Positions 38,780-51,339 of a stretch of 64,000 bases of DNA are shown here, in pieces. Position 1 is the stretch's first letter. The number at the start of each line of letters is the position of its first letter. The stretch spans positions 1,479,928 to 1,543,927 of the forward strand of contig JAQFVV010006232.1 in NCBI GenBank assembly GCA_028023455.1, in the 5' to 3' direction. This DNA comes from Epiperipatus broadwayi. Its lineage: Eukaryota > Onychophora > Udeonychophora > Euonychophora > Peripatidae. The position numbers and the translations under genes were made by a program. The notes below the pieces were generated by a model. That model had not been told where the DNA came from. It worked only from the letters and a program-made list of their open reading frames with translations, and ran no database searches.

Positions 38780-39565
38780 TTTCCCAATCACTTCATTCTC
38801 CCAATAACCATTAATTATTAACCTACTATTTTTATTATTACTATTATTAGCCTAATCTGCCTTTCTTTAAATGTGACCATCTCAATACAAGACTTTACTT
38901 ATTAACTCTAATTTATTTCACTTTATTTTCAAATTCTGTCTCATGTTTGTGTGAATGATTGTCTTATTTACCAATATTATCAATTACTTATTGTTATTTT
39001 AAGTACTTTGTACATATATAATGAACTTTATATAAGAAACCATTTGCTCACTACTTTTCTCAGGGCTCAGACAAGCATATGACATCAAAAAATAAATAGT
39101 GAATTATAATCTTGCAATCAATAATGAAACCTACAACCAGACTATAAGTACACTAAGCAGCATGAATACAAAATCTTATTTTAGACACTATATGCTATGT
39201 GCAATCCAAGTTAAAAATAATAACACAAATTCCTTGAACACTTGGGAGGCTGATAATATAAAACTTTAAACTGTGTTTAACTTATATTTTATTAGACTTA
39301 GAGAGTGGAATTCATCAACAACACTAAGTGAAATGTTCATAATAAACCATTTGAAATATGAACAATCAAAAGTGATTTGGTATAATGTTGAAATGGAACA
39401 ATTGATAAAATTGCATAAAAATATTAAACCCTATTCATCACCAGTAATAAAAGTACATGTAAACAAATTTCCATTCAATACATCAATTTAATCATTAAAA
39501 AATTAACTTTACTTTCTGTTATACTTTACATATGAACTCAATTTAAATATACATTAGCATCAGAA
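38780..39565. other. AT-rich DNA, nothing recognised
   Basis: A 72-codon open frame at 39273-39491 shows no family resemblance and is treated as chance. Confidence 0.4.
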
Positions 39566-39570
39566 TGACT

Positions 39571-39975
39571 AAATGGTCAACATGGGTAGGATGACAACTC
39601 TTGGCACTAATGGGGGCTTTGAACATTCCATCAACAGATTTTCAATAAAATGGATGGCTGAAGAGTTGTGGGTTAGAGTAGTTTGAAGCCAGTCCATTAA
39701 AGTATGAAGATCGGCAATCTTAATATAAAGCCAAGCACTGATTGTATATATGTGTGAGGATAGTAATCTGGACAAACTGATGATTGCTGGTTTAGCATGA
39801 AATACATATATTGATGATTATTTATCTTTTCAACATGTGTATGATCAGGTGGGTCAGCAATATGAGATGGCATGGAGAGTTGAGGGTTGTGTGAAAGTCT
39901 GAATTCAAATCCCTTATATTACATTATATATGTGCAGGTATGTGTAATCCTGAACAGTGTATTAATTTACATCAC
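39571..39975 (+). repeat. SINE-like repeat, copy 1 (body plus tail)
   Basis: The body 39571-39893 is the reverse complement of 54110-54435 (anchors GGTCAACATG, TGGATGGCTGAAGAGTTGTG, GCTGGTTTAGCATGAAAT, ATATGAGATGGCATGGAGAG). The tail 39893-39975 (GAAAGTCTGAATTCAAATCCC...) resembles 54440-54530 in direct orientation. GAATTCAAATCCC is close to a tRNA-type B box (GGTTCAAATCC); no convincing A box was seen, so a tRNA-derived origin is only a possibility. Confidence 0.6.
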
Positions 39976-40104
39976 TATTTATATAATTTATAATCAAATT
40001 ATGACTTAATTAACAAATCATTATGTGTACTCTTGTATCATATCTCACAGTAATATTTTTTATTTATTCAACATAAATATTCTTACTATCATATATTATT
40101 GGCA

Positions 40105-40850
40105 GATGAGAAAATCATCATCATTCCCATATGTCCTAAAAAGTATAAAGTTAAATATTAAAGGAAATAAAGTATAAAAGGAGCAAAGAATCAGCTTTGC
40201 AATAACAATAACAGTGGTTATAATAAAAATTACACCACCAAAATTAAACATGAATAATCAACAATCATCCCTTGTAGTTCAACTTTTTTTAAAAATTAAT
40301 AGTCAATTCCAAATTTAGGGCATGGCATACAACAATTATCTGGATAAATATTCTAAAGTGCTCAATTATTTATCACAAAAATAATATTGTAATTCTGAAA
40401 CATGCTGATCAACAAGAATGCACCAGCCATATGTTAGCATGAATGGGCAAGCCAACTATAAGCTAGATGTTTTCTAAAAATGCAGTGAATGGAATTGAAA
40501 GATAACTTTTAACTTTTCATCATCCAGAGAAACATCTGGATATTAAAATCCACATGGAAATAATTTACTTTATTAATTTAGAATTAGCTCATGATTACAA
40601 AAATTCTAGTAGCTTTAACTGTGAACAAGAGAAAGGACACATGTATATGCTTAATCTATTTTTTCATGAAATAGTCTTTAACAGGATAATATAAAATTCC
40701 TTAAAGTCCTGTGCTACAATCAAATAAATTTATACACACATTGTCAATCCAAAAAACAATTAGCTGCAAAAATAAACACACTAACAATATTATTTTAATA
40801 ATTATTTAATGGATTATCTAATAAATTAATTAAAAATAATCATAAATTTT
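40105..40850 (-). repeat. Dispersed repeat, A unit, copy 2
   Basis: Counterpart of 32055-32855. In copy 1 the A unit runs straight into the B unit, while here a ~1.15 kb insertion (40.86-42.0 kb) containing a Penelope-like fragment separates A from B. Confidence 0.65.
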
Positions 40851-41179
40851 AAACTATATAAATATTCAGACATTTATTAAAAAAAGATAGATTTGTTATT
40901 TTAAATATTGCTTTATTCATGCAGAGCATCCTTTCAGTACAAAGCGCATGTTAATCACAACTATACCAGATTACTATTACTGGTGGTATTTAAGTATACT
41001 TTCTTATATTCAAATTTATTTTAATTGTTGCGTAGTTATGTGAATTTTATTTTAAATCTTCAAAGCTCATTTTTTAAAGATAGAAGTGCTGGTATCTTTT
41101 TTATTTATTACAAATTGCTCTTTGGCTATCGTCCAAGTTTATTTATTTTTCTTTTTTTATCCTCCCTCTAAGTACAAAG

Positions 41180-41570
41180 AATTTTTGCTTTAGATAAATT
41201 GAATTTATATCCAGCTTATTGTTTGTGTTCTATGAAAATGAAGTATTTGTTACTTCTTTTATCTCTATTGTAGAGATAGTTATGCTTCACCAATCTCTGA
41301 AGATAGATTGGTTTTTGATTCACCATAATAGGCATGTAGGCAATTGACTGAAGGCAAGAAATTTTATAAAATATTTGATGAGCCAATTTGGTGGATAATT
41401 TATCTTTTGAATTGTTTAATAAGTTATTTAAAGCTGGGAGAGAATGAAAGCTTATATTAAATTTTTCTGAATAAATTTTTTTTAATTTTCTAGAAATTTT
41501 TGGAACATATGGCAAGCTTATCCATTTTCTTAGTGTCTTCAGGTTTGTGTTTTTTTCATTTTGTTGTAGA
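41180..41570 (-). pseudogene. Penelope-like element fragment: connector plus GIY-YIG region
   Basis: The 99-codon minus-strand frame (41216-41515), extended upstream to about 41570, reads LPYVPKISRKLKKIY..., then FNISFHSLPALNNLLNNSKD, then FYKISCL and RLVKHN. This is the order seen in Penelope-like elements between reverse transcriptase and endonuclease: the (L)PYVxGISEKL(K/R) segment, a LNNLLxNxKDKL segment, VYKISC(L) and the RLKEH helix of GIY-YIG. The expected YIG after the CL pair is altered to YMP, and the zinc-binding cysteines are mostly lost. After the frame, YKFNLSKAKIL matches the distal H(K)FNFDxxKIL part. The reverse transcriptase part is absent. Confidence 0.65.
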
Positions 41571-41934
41571 ATCTATTGATGGTACTATAAATTTTATTAA
41601 TATTGTATCCCATATTTTATAGATCTTTAATATATGTATCTATATGATTTTTTGATCAATTTCAAATTAAAACAATTGTGCATTTCTATGTAACAAGCCC
41701 TTTAAGCCCAACAAATTTTTGGGACATGGATGTTTTTGATTTGGGGTGAATTGTGCCTTTCATATTTAATGGTTTTAGTATCATTTTATAGTTTAGTTAA
41801 TGTGACTGTCTTTAAACATAAAAATCCAAAAAAATTGATAATTTGGTTTTCCAACTCTCATATAATTTATAAAAAAAATAATTTCATATAGCAAAACTAA
41901 TAATTAACCATTAGTTTCTAATGTCACATGATAA

Positions 41935-42003
41935 CCATTTTTCTGGTTGGCACTGTGTGGCACTACTATATGGAGAGTTTTCATGTTTTAATAATAAATT
42001 CTA
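41935..42003. repeat. Small decayed Pal-A-like fragment
   Basis: GGCACTGTGTGGCACTACTATATGGAGAGTTTTCATGTTTTAATAATAA follows the Pal-A tip order (TGTGTGGCAATATGTATAGTGAGTTTTGCCTGTTTTAACAACA). Short and diverged. Confidence 0.4.
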
Positions 42004-42009
42004 ATGTAT

Positions 42010-45000
42010 TTCCCCTTTTTTTAATAATTAAATTTAAAGCCATATCTCTCAAATAACAGGTAAAACAATTTAAAATTAGCTAAAACTTTTTATTTCAATT
42101 AGGAGGGAAAACAAAACAAATAAAAAAATATGTTTTAAAAAAATTAAATTTAAATATTATTCCCAATTATTTACATTACAACTTATTTATGAATGTACAT
42201 GTAGATGTACACCCCCACTTTTTTAGATTACTATGTTTTTTTTTATTTTTGAGTCCTTTTGTATTTGTAATTTTTAGTTTTATTTCATGGTGATATTTTC
42301 TTCTTATAAATATCTAGCAGTTCTATTAACATTTTTTTTTGTAATTTCAAATTTTCATTATAACTTCTCCATTAACACAAATTTGAAATTAATATACACA
42401 GTTAATTTCATCTAATTGTATTTTTTAGATCAAATTAAGAATTTTTCCATCTTTTGAATATACTAATATGCAGATCATGTTAAAAACAGAATGGGACAGT
42501 TATGCTTTTGGATAAAAATAAGACTCATCACATATTACTCTTGGGGTATTTTCCTTGATCTATGTTTTCTTTTAGTGACAAAGCTACAAGATGAGATTTG
42601 GAGATGCTCAGATTACAGCAAATATTTACATATTTATTTTAAAACTTATTCTTTTAAACTAGTAGTGAGATGAGGCTCACTAGAGACAATAAAACTATTA
42701 CACACTGTCTCTTTATAGCTGAATCCAAAACAACTTCCTCACAAAATAATGTCTAATGATTTATACTGCTCTCTAAATTAATCCTTGAAACACCCTATCC
42801 TTCCAATCACATTATTATTTCAGACATGACAGCATTAAACACTGACCAATTAAATCTATAAAAATAATATTTGGTTATTTACATCCATTGGTTTTATTAA
42901 AAAATAATATTATTATAAATATCTTTGTATTCATTATTACTCTATTTGGCAAAAAAAACAGGACAATTATTAATTTACTCTATACATTGACAACACTTGC
43001 TTCTGTTTTTGAGAGACAGAAATTAAATAAAAAATGTGAATTACTTAAAATGTCTTAAACAAAATGTTAAAACTTTATTTTTTGGTTTCCTTTACAAACT
43101 ATATTAAAGGATGATATTTTTTTTAAATTTATTTCTCTTATTGTTGTTATTTTTTATAAAAGTTAAAACAAGTCAATAGATTATTGAATTATTTTTAGAA
43201 TTACTTTAAAAAAACTAGTAGGAAACACTACTGTAGAGAAAGAATAAAAATGTTATGTTTTATTTTTGTTTTATATATATTCATTGTTTTTACAAGTACT
43301 TTTAAAAAATTATAAATATTCACATTATTACTGAAAATGTGTTTGAATATTCTCATATTATCATTTAGGGAATAAAAACTTTTTTAATCAATTAATAATT
43401 ATTTCCATTAGAATATATATATATATATATATTCTGTTGTTAAATTTAAGTAAGTCAGTATTCTTTATAAAATCATTTTATGTTTAAACAGATGCAGTGA
43501 TGATAATGTAGTAAGCCATCTTCATTGTTACTGTATCACAATTTATCTATGTTCCAGAATGCTACTGTGTCACAATTTATTTATGTTCCACAAACAAGTG
43601 TCTAAATAAAGTGCTTGTTCCTTTCCCCCAGGAATTCAAAATATTTTCTACAATCTTCATAATCCTCATCCATTTTTTTAAGCTGGACTCTATCTTGATC
43701 CTTTTGTTTCCTGCCTCAAATTCTTTCTGTATATTTGTAGTTGTTTATAGCCTAACACCCTATGTGAGTTTAATTTCCCATTCATGATTATACAGTTTTT
43801 CTTTGTGACTAAAATATTATGATGGTCATCTGCTTAAATCAACTGCATAGTGCAGCTCAGTTAACTGCTCATTGAATTAGTGTTCATTATCAATTTGCTT
43901 TTGCTGACATGTAAGAAGACAATTTCTTCTTATGATCTGAATCAATGATCTGGCATTCTGTTAGAAGCTGCACTGTTGAAAGACTTTCCTGAAAGACTTA
44001 GTTTTTCACATATGATATTTTTAATTCCAGTATCAAGCCGATGATGCCTTTTTATAATTTTCAAATGTAGTGGCTTGATGAAAATTATACTATGTCTCAG
44101 GTATTCCATGTATGTGTCTGCATGTTATCACCATCTTACCTTCCTCTGATATCATGTTTAAAGTAAAATTGTTGACTAGGCTATGTAAATATTAGATAGG
44201 CCTTTCATCAGCGTGGCTCTTTTATGTTTTTTCTTTCATAATAGCTTCACAATGCCATGCAGACCCTTATAAAGTATTGAATTTACCTATACATTTACTT
44301 TTTAATTTGTTTTGATTTTCAATACATCATTTTCACTGGAATGTGACACAATCTGAACTTCATTTACTAATTTCAATTCTTTTAAATTTGAGGACTTTTG
44401 TTTTGTTAACTTTTTCTGCTTGATCTTTATTTTTTAGATACCAATAATTTATTCACTTGTCTGCTGATTAGAGTCCTTTAAAGTTTTGGTTTCAGTTTTG
44501 GTATCCTACTGAATCTTTCTGACATTTTCTTCATTACTTTGTCCATCTTTAATTTCCCTTTTTATTCTTGATACTTTACTATGTACTTGCTCTCATGTTT
44601 TTTTTAACTTGGAAAATTAAAATGGTTTATTTTCTTTATAGCTTGATCTTTTCATCTTTTCTTGACCCACACCCTGCTTCTGATCCACACCAAGTATAAT
44701 TTTCTTATTCTGTTTTTTCTGTTTTAATCAACATTTTTGATTGCCACCTTCAATATCCTTGGCCTGTTTTTTCTTATCCAATTGCATTGTTTTGTTAATT
44801 TTCTGGATATATTTTTGAATATTGTGGGTCATTTTTATATTATGTATGTCATTTTTCTGAATGATTTTCTCTGATTTCTTTAACATTTCCTTATTTTTCT
44901 GCTTATTTTTCATTTCTGTATACATCATACGATCATTTTTTTATTTCTCTGAATGTCTTTTCTCATATTTTTTAGTTTCTTATTACTTTTTGATTATTTT

Positions 45001-45200
45001 CATCTACATTCATTTCAGCATTTAAATTTCATCTCCCACTTCTCTGAACACCTCTACTGAACTCTTTCTATTAATTTGTCTCTTTTATGATTACTTTCCA
45101 AACATTTGCAATAACATGGTGACATAGTCATCTTCTGTACTTTAGTGATTTTTGATTTCATTATAATCACTTTTTTCTCCATTTTTTTTTCAACTTTGCT
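42010..45200 (-). repeat. Dispersed repeat, B unit, copy III
   Basis: The longest B copy. The promoter-distal part aligns with copies I and II. The 44.6-45.2 kb part extends further and on the minus strand encodes a Lys-rich coiled coil, the open piece being 44728-44928 (66 codons with MKNKQKNKEMLKKSEKII and further heptads). On the minus strand the order is coiled coil, then the KMSERFSRIPK piece, then poorly conserved sequence. That order recalls a Gag-like protein, but no capsid or zinc-knuckle motif is seen. Confidence 0.55.
44728..44928 (-). pseudogene. Lys-rich coiled-coil remnant of the B repeat
   Basis: A 66-codon open frame that is almost entirely charged helix (MKNKQKNKEMLKKSEKII, then IQKYIQKINKTMQLDKK). 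It resembles in character, not clearly in sequence, the gag-like coiled coil at 7422-7622. Adjacent frames continue the same composition across stops, so the original helix was longer. Confidence 0.4.
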
Positions 45201-45579
45201 TTTGTCAGCACATCTCATTATACAATATCACTTTTAATTTCAAAGAAAACCCTATTCAATTACTTTTACAAAAACAACTATAAAATCATATTGGATTATT
45301 TGTATTTTCAGAATAATTTAATGCTTTTAAAAATATTGCCATATATGCCAGGGTTGGATAAAAGGGTGTGTATCCCATGACCACACAAAGCATATACAGG
45401 TTATGGATAAGGGAATGAGCATCAGATATTAAGTTTAAATGTGAATAAGAAATGCATTGTAAATAAGCAGTCACTAATAATGGGGCAACATTCACTATAA
45501 AGAAGTTATGAAGGAGATAGTGGCATATTGAATTCTATAAAATCATATCCTATGATGGTGGATGTATAACAGCAAATGA

Positions 45580-46216
45580 TGACCATCATTAAATAAGTAA
45601 ATGCCCTGCTGGGTGATGGGTCAGCAATGGCATTATTCTAAGTCAGCAGAAAATAAGTATAGGTGACAATTCTGAAAAGAAGCAGTAGATGGATGTTCAT
45701 TTTATGAGATTCAGCAAGCACATTAAACCTGTTATGGGGGATATTTCTGGGCATAGAAGTCACTGGGAAACCACTTTGCTTTATAATTCTTTTGTGGAAA
45801 AGGAGCAGTAAACAGGTGTTCATTTTATGAGATTTAGTAAGTACATTAAACATGTTATGGAGCATATTTCTGGGCAGGGAAGTCACTGGGAAACCACTTT
45901 ATTTTATAATTCCTTTGTGTTATTATGAGTATATCTACAGGAATTACTGTTTGGTGTGACCCTGAGTTTAGGAATTCACAAGGTAGACCTTCTCTTGACC
46001 CTCCACCTATTATACTCACAGCTCATCACTTTCCACATCTTCTTCCACCTAATCCTATAAAAAAGTCACCTTGCAGAGTCTGCAAAGTTTGTTCAACAAG
46101 AAAAGATGCCAATGGAAAGCGTATCCAGAGAGTCCAGATATTGGTGTGATGAGTGCAAGATTGGACTGTGTGGGGATTCTTGTTTTGCAATTTTTCACAC
46201 ACAGAAGAATTACTAA
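45580..46216 (+). pseudogene. piggyBac-type transposase, C-terminal remnant
   Basis: The end reads HFPHLLPPNPIKK then CRVCKVCSTRKDANGKR. After a frame shift near 46118 it continues RYWCDECKIGLCGDSCFAIFH and ends QKNY-stop at 46216. This is the cysteine-rich zinc-binding C-terminus of piggyBac transposases (CxxCx...RYxCxxCxxxLCxxxCFxxYH). Upstream, in broken frames, are the FYNSFV and MRFSKYIKHVMEHI segments, matching the NxFILYK / FRxxLxxxLL part before the Cys-rich tail. A 123 bp tandem duplication (45.67-45.91 kb) repeats that segment in phase. The DDD catalytic core is not visible and no TTAA-flanked ends were found. Confidence 0.8.
45671..45911 (+). repeat. 123 bp tandem duplication in the piggyBac remnant
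   Basis: GTTCATTTTATGAGATT(C/T)AG starts at 45695 and again at 45818, and AGTCACTGGGAAACCACTTT ends each unit (near 45759 and 45880). The period of 123 is a multiple of three, so both copies translate in the same frame (MRFSKHIKPVM and MRFSKYIKHVM). Confidence 0.85.
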
Positions 46217-46429
46217 ATGGTATGTATTGTTCCCATTTGTGAATTTTATATAAATATATAAATTTGTTCTAACTGCTTGATAAACTATTTCAGGGTTAGG
46301 TGGACAGAAGAATGGATATAGTAAATCATCAAACAACTATATTTACTATAAAGGTAATTATTGCTTACACTTAGTAAATTCATAGAAATATATTTTGATA
46401 GTTGTAACTTTGTATATTTTATATTTTAG

Positions 46430-46515
46430 TTGTGACCAGCCCAGTGAGCAATTACTTCTGACATCATCAGTGTGACAAACCCAGTGAATAATTACTTCTG
46501 ACATCATTTCTTCAT
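46430..46515. repeat. Short tandem duplication, ~46 bp
   Basis: GACCAGCCCAGTGAGCAATTACTTCTGACATCAT is repeated as GACAAACCCAGTGAATAATTACTTCTGACATCAT. It lies about 220 bp past the piggyBac stop and may belong to its 3' region. Confidence 0.75.
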
Positions 46516-46554
46516 GTTTTATATGTTGTCAGGTAGTATGTAGTCATTGTATTT

Positions 46555-47080
46555 TTATTGTAAAATTTATAACAATTGTTTGATAACCATTCCAAGTTTG
46601 AATCCTTACAATGTTTCTATAAAAATTTTGTAAAATTAATCACTTCTATCACTATTTTCATAAGAACTTTGAATATAGACATTGAAAATTTTATACAAAC
46701 AATTGTTTTTATATCTATTATAATGTTGACATAAATTTTACCAAGTTTGAACCCTATACATATAAGCAACATTGTGTTATAATATGTTTATAATATATAC
46801 ATGTTGAATTGTATTGTAAAATGCATAAAAAACAATTTTTACAAAATATTAGAACATTATAAAAAGTCTAATAAAAATGTTTGATTTCAACAGTTCCAAG
46901 TTCAAACCCCTATAATTTTTTTATAAAGTTTTTGTAAGATTTATTACTTTTATAACTATTTTTATAAGTATTTTGAATTTAGAGTTTCTAAATTTCACAA
47001 AAATTGTTTTTTTATAATTGTAAAACTACTGTTTTATAAGTATTCCTGATAAAATGGGCAATTATGTATGTTTTCTAGTG
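46555..47080. repeat. Diverged direct repeats carrying CCAAGTTTGAATCC
   Basis: CCAAGTTTGAATCC (46593), CCAAGTTTGAACCC (46741) and CCAAGTTCAAACCC (46896) each sit in TTTATAA/ACAATTGTTT-rich context, and the segments around the first and third align for ~150 bp. The core resembles a tRNA B box, but no RNA fold is evident. Confidence 0.45.
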
Positions 47081-47099
47081 ACACATATAAGTGACAAAA

Positions 47100-48180
47100 T
47101 ATTTTGTCAAAAAAAAAATCAACCACTTTTTTTTTAGGGTAAATGTTTTATAAATATATATATATAAAAGTACAATTTTGGTCACTTTTTTGAAAAAAAA
47201 ATTAAAATATGGAAAGGTTAAATTTATAGTTGTTCTAAGTGGTTAACTGGGATGATCTCTCAGAGAAATTTTATGATCTCTCATTGCTCTTGAATATATA
47301 AATTTTTTTATATATTTTTAATATCACTTACTTTAATATTATTTGAAATATTTTCTTCACCATGATTACCTACTACCCATCCCATTATAAATGAAGCCCA
47401 ACATGGGGCCATTGATGATCATGTACTGGTGATCTTCATCTCAGGTACAACCCTCTTATTTCCCTGCAGCATTACAATATATTTTTGATTTCTAATAATT
47501 ATTATACAATTGTGATACAAAAATAATAAATTTTCCAAAAAATCAAGTTTTTAGACCATTGTATATTTTCTCAATGTAATCTTAAAAAGTTTGAGATCAC
47601 CAAATATATAATAGGCATCCATCATCATACAACTTAAGAAACTTTGAAGACCTGCATACTCAATTAGCCTGATATCTTTTGACTTTTTTAAAATTAAAAT
47701 ATTAAAAAGATATATACATGAATTTTAAAGATGTAAAAAAAAGATTTGCAAAATTTCTCAGTCAAGGTGAAAAATGCAAATTAAATTTTTTATGTTTGGC
47801 CTGATAAAATTTTGTAAAGAAAAACAAAGCTCATCAGTGGTTAATAGTTCACAAATTAAATGCTTTCTAAATAAGAGAAATACCATTCTAATCACCTTAA
47901 CTTTCTGGGGTGCTATTAATCAGAATTTTTGCTGGTTGAGATTATTCAAAAGTCCTTGTGTGTAATGTTACAGTTTTCCTAAAACTGAAACACTCTCTAT
48001 TTTAAAAAAAACTCTTAAAAATTAGTGTATAACACAACTTTTTATACCAATATTATCCAAGATTAAACACAACAAATCTGTACTTTTAATTACTGTTACA
48101 AATTAGTTTTAACTAATTATATATTTTTTGTACCTTTACAAAACTAATAATAAATTATATGCAAGAATTTTTTTGAACAA
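47100..48180. other. AT-rich DNA, nothing recognised
   Basis: A 47360-47470 segment (CTACTACCCATCCC...GCCCAACATGGGGCC) is less AT-rich but has no recognised function. Open frames are chance-sized. Confidence 0.4.
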
Positions 48181-48184
48181 ATTT

Positions 48185-48930
48185 CAAGTGTGCTCATGGC
48201 TATTTTAAATTCTAAGAATCTTACAAAACCATCACTGGAACATCCAAGCCATAAATGACTGAATAATTCACATATGGTCACGATATTACCATTCATTACA
48301 AAACTGTAATTTAAATCAATAACTCAAAAATTAAAGCACAAATTTTATAGGGACCTCATGTGATCAAGTTAGATCTGAAATCCATGTCAGAAGTTCAAAT
48401 GTGAACAATGCTATTTTTTATGTTTCTTTTTTTCTACCTACATGTAACAAAGGAAGATGTAACATCACAGTTTTTTCTGGTAAGAAGAAGTCCGATTAAT
48501 TATAAAATAAGCTTTATTTCAACATGTGGTTATTAGCATATGTTATAATAAAATTTATATTTTAGAAGTTATAAGCTTTTAATACTTCAAAATTATAAGC
48601 TTGGTTTGATCAATTTTACATTTAATCAACATATGATTATAGGCACCCATTGTAATAAAATTTGTATTTTAGAAGTTATAAGTTTTTAGTAATTTGAAAT
48701 TATAAGCTTGGTTTGTTCAGACTTCTGTATTTTTAGATAATACTTTGTATTGTTGAAAACATCATTATTCCTCCCTGCATACTTCAGCACTTTGTATCAT
48801 CATTATTGTAATACAGTTCATATTTTAGAATTTATAAGCTTTTAACATTTAGACTGTGCTCAGTGCCATTTTAAATTCTAAGGACTGCCAAAAACCACCA
48901 CTGACACATTCAAGTGGCCCTGTATGGATT
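48185..48930. repeat. Nested direct repeats, 110-150 bp and 660 bp periods
   Basis: AGAAGTTATAAGCTTTTAATA...AATTATAAGCTTGGTTTG occurs near 48563 and 48672, with a third partial near 48825. Around these, GTGCTCATGGCTATTTTAAATTCTAAG (48190) is repeated as GTGCTCAGTGCCATTTTAAATTCTAAG (48854) and followed in both by an ACCA(T/C)CACTG...CA..CAAG stretch. Confidence 0.75.
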
Positions 48931-48939
48931 ATTTGATGT

Positions 48940-51180
48940 CATTTATCACTTGGATGGGTCTGTGGTGGATTTGGGTGGTCCTTAGAATCAAAATGCATTC
49001 AAAATCAGCACTTTATTTTTATCTTTACTCTTTTTTAATTACATTCATTTTATTAATAATTTTCTCAAACTTTCTATTTTGTCTTTATATAAGGAACTAC
49101 TTGTTAAGATATAAATTCTTAATTAACATTAGATAAGCAATAAATTCTTATTATGTTGTCTAATTAAATAGATTTGTATTTCTTATTAGCAAAGTACATA
49201 ACTTAGATCACATTTTCATCTTCCCCCCTCCCTCTTTAAAAAGATGTATCTTATGGGTATGAATGAAGAATGAAATAAATAAATGACTTGTAACTTTTGT
49301 AAAAAAAAATAATTGATCATAATTTGAATCCTTAAAAGTCTCTATTGTTATAAAAAAGATAATTCTATTCTCCATGCACTGTCTTTTCAAAACATATTAA
49401 TTATAAAATTTTGCATTTTCCCCAAGTTTAGCTTTAATAACACATCTATATGCATTAGGAATTATCTATTAATATATTATATAACTGCATTGATCCTGTT
49501 TAACTTTTGTATAACAGGAATTAATATTATTATTTATTTATTTCTTTATTTTTTATATACTTATTTTAGTGTGGGAGTGAAAAGCTTACAAGATCAGACT
49601 AGAATAAAATTTGAGAAATCTTTAGCCAGTTTCTCCATAATAGTTAAAATTGATGAAATATTATAAATAATTGGACTTATAAAAATGTGATTTTTACATT
49701 AAAATAAACAGTGTTGAACAGTAATAAATAATTTGGTTTATTTTCTGATGATTTGTATTGTGGATATACTATTGTGCTTCTCATACCACATTAAATCATC
49801 ATACTTATTCTTATCTTCACCAATATTTTTTATTTGTAGTTTCAGCCTGTTTATGTAATTTTTTTGATTTTAAAATTTTTCTCAAGATGCACAAAAAAAA
49901 CTGAAATAACTTGGAATCTGTCACAAGCATAAATATCAATTGTGGATTTTGTTTTTATTGTTTAGGAATGAAATTCAGGAATTTGCGAAGAACAAAATTA
50001 TTTAAACATCCCATACTAAGATTTTATTAAAAACAAATAAACAAATTAATCTTTAAAGTAATAAATAAACAAACACTAGTATCAATGATGATCTAGATAT
50101 TATTAGATTAATTTCTGTTTTCACCTGAGATTCAAAAATCTAGATTACACCATCAATATTTTTCATCTATTGGTATATATTGGAACCAAACTAAATATTT
50201 TAATTTTGTCATATAATAAACTATTTAACTATTCAATATTAGTCTGTAAATGGATATCAACTATTTTTAATTAAGGGATTAAATAAATCAAGACAATTGA
50301 ATCAGCACACTGATTATAGTACATTTATGACCTCTGATCCATTATTTATATTTATCTTTATTTCTAATCTCTTTTTTGACCAAAATAACATAAATAAATT
50401 GAGATGAAATATAATATTTAATTTTTCACATACATGTCTTTCAACAGAAATAAAATTTGTGTTAAAATAGAATTCTTTTTTTATCATAATTTATATTAAA
50501 ATTAATGTTTATATAACTACAAAAATGAAAAAAATTGAAATATATGCATTTACATAAGGAAATAAAAAAAATCTATTTTTTTTTGCATTAGCAAGAAAAA
50601 CTTGTTTATTCTTATGACCCAATGTATAAGTTTAAATTACCTTCAGAATCACATTCCCTGTTAAAAATAGACACTTCAATTTCTTTGCTGATGCCTTGAA
50701 GAAATCAAGCAGGTAATTTTTCAATTACTACTAATATTTTGATATTACTGCTATTTGATTATTCATATAATAAAAGAACATCGATGGGCAGCTCTCCAAC
50801 ATGCATCAGTCACTGTGATGAGTTTTTTTGGTACTTTCTCACTAAATTGTCTTTCTTCCCACTAGCTCCATAGTTCATAAATGAAGTATCAATTGAGTTT
50901 TTTTAAAGGCAGGATGAATGTGTGTAAATAATCTTTTTTAGACATTTATAATTGTAATAGCTAAAATTAAACTATTGACCTTATTTCCAAGATGCAGTAA
51001 AGTGGTTAATCAAGGCAATAGTTCATAACTTAATACTGGAGTGATAAATATCTCATTTGTGGATCCAGAATATCATTCAAATTATTTATTTTGCTAACTG
51101 AAACTATATCATTTTTAAGTAAAGAAGCACACATAAATTAGAAGTGAAATTCTTACTATTAAATGGAACATTATTTGCCT
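48940..51180. other. AT-rich DNA, nothing recognised
   Basis: No gene-like frame and no structured repeat were noticed. Confidence 0.45.
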
Positions 51181-51339
51181 GAAGGTTTGTGAATATTCCA
51201 ACATATTGCAATTAAAAGAGTCATTGTTTGGAATTTGTGGAGTTAGTGAACAAAGTAGAAGACAATTGTTTTAAAAAGTAACCATGTACTTTAATATAAA
51301 CACAAAAATTCTGGAAACACATAGGGAACGTGATTTATT

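Noticed and set aside
45286-45886. Minus-strand frames of 69 and 82 codons
   Set aside because: Antisense to the piggyBac remnant; the internal similarity in the second frame is only the 123 bp DNA duplication.
46741-46910. Possible tRNA B box (CCAAGTTTGAACCC)
   Set aside because: No A box at proper distance and no cloverleaf can be drawn. The motif repeats within an AT-rich direct repeat.
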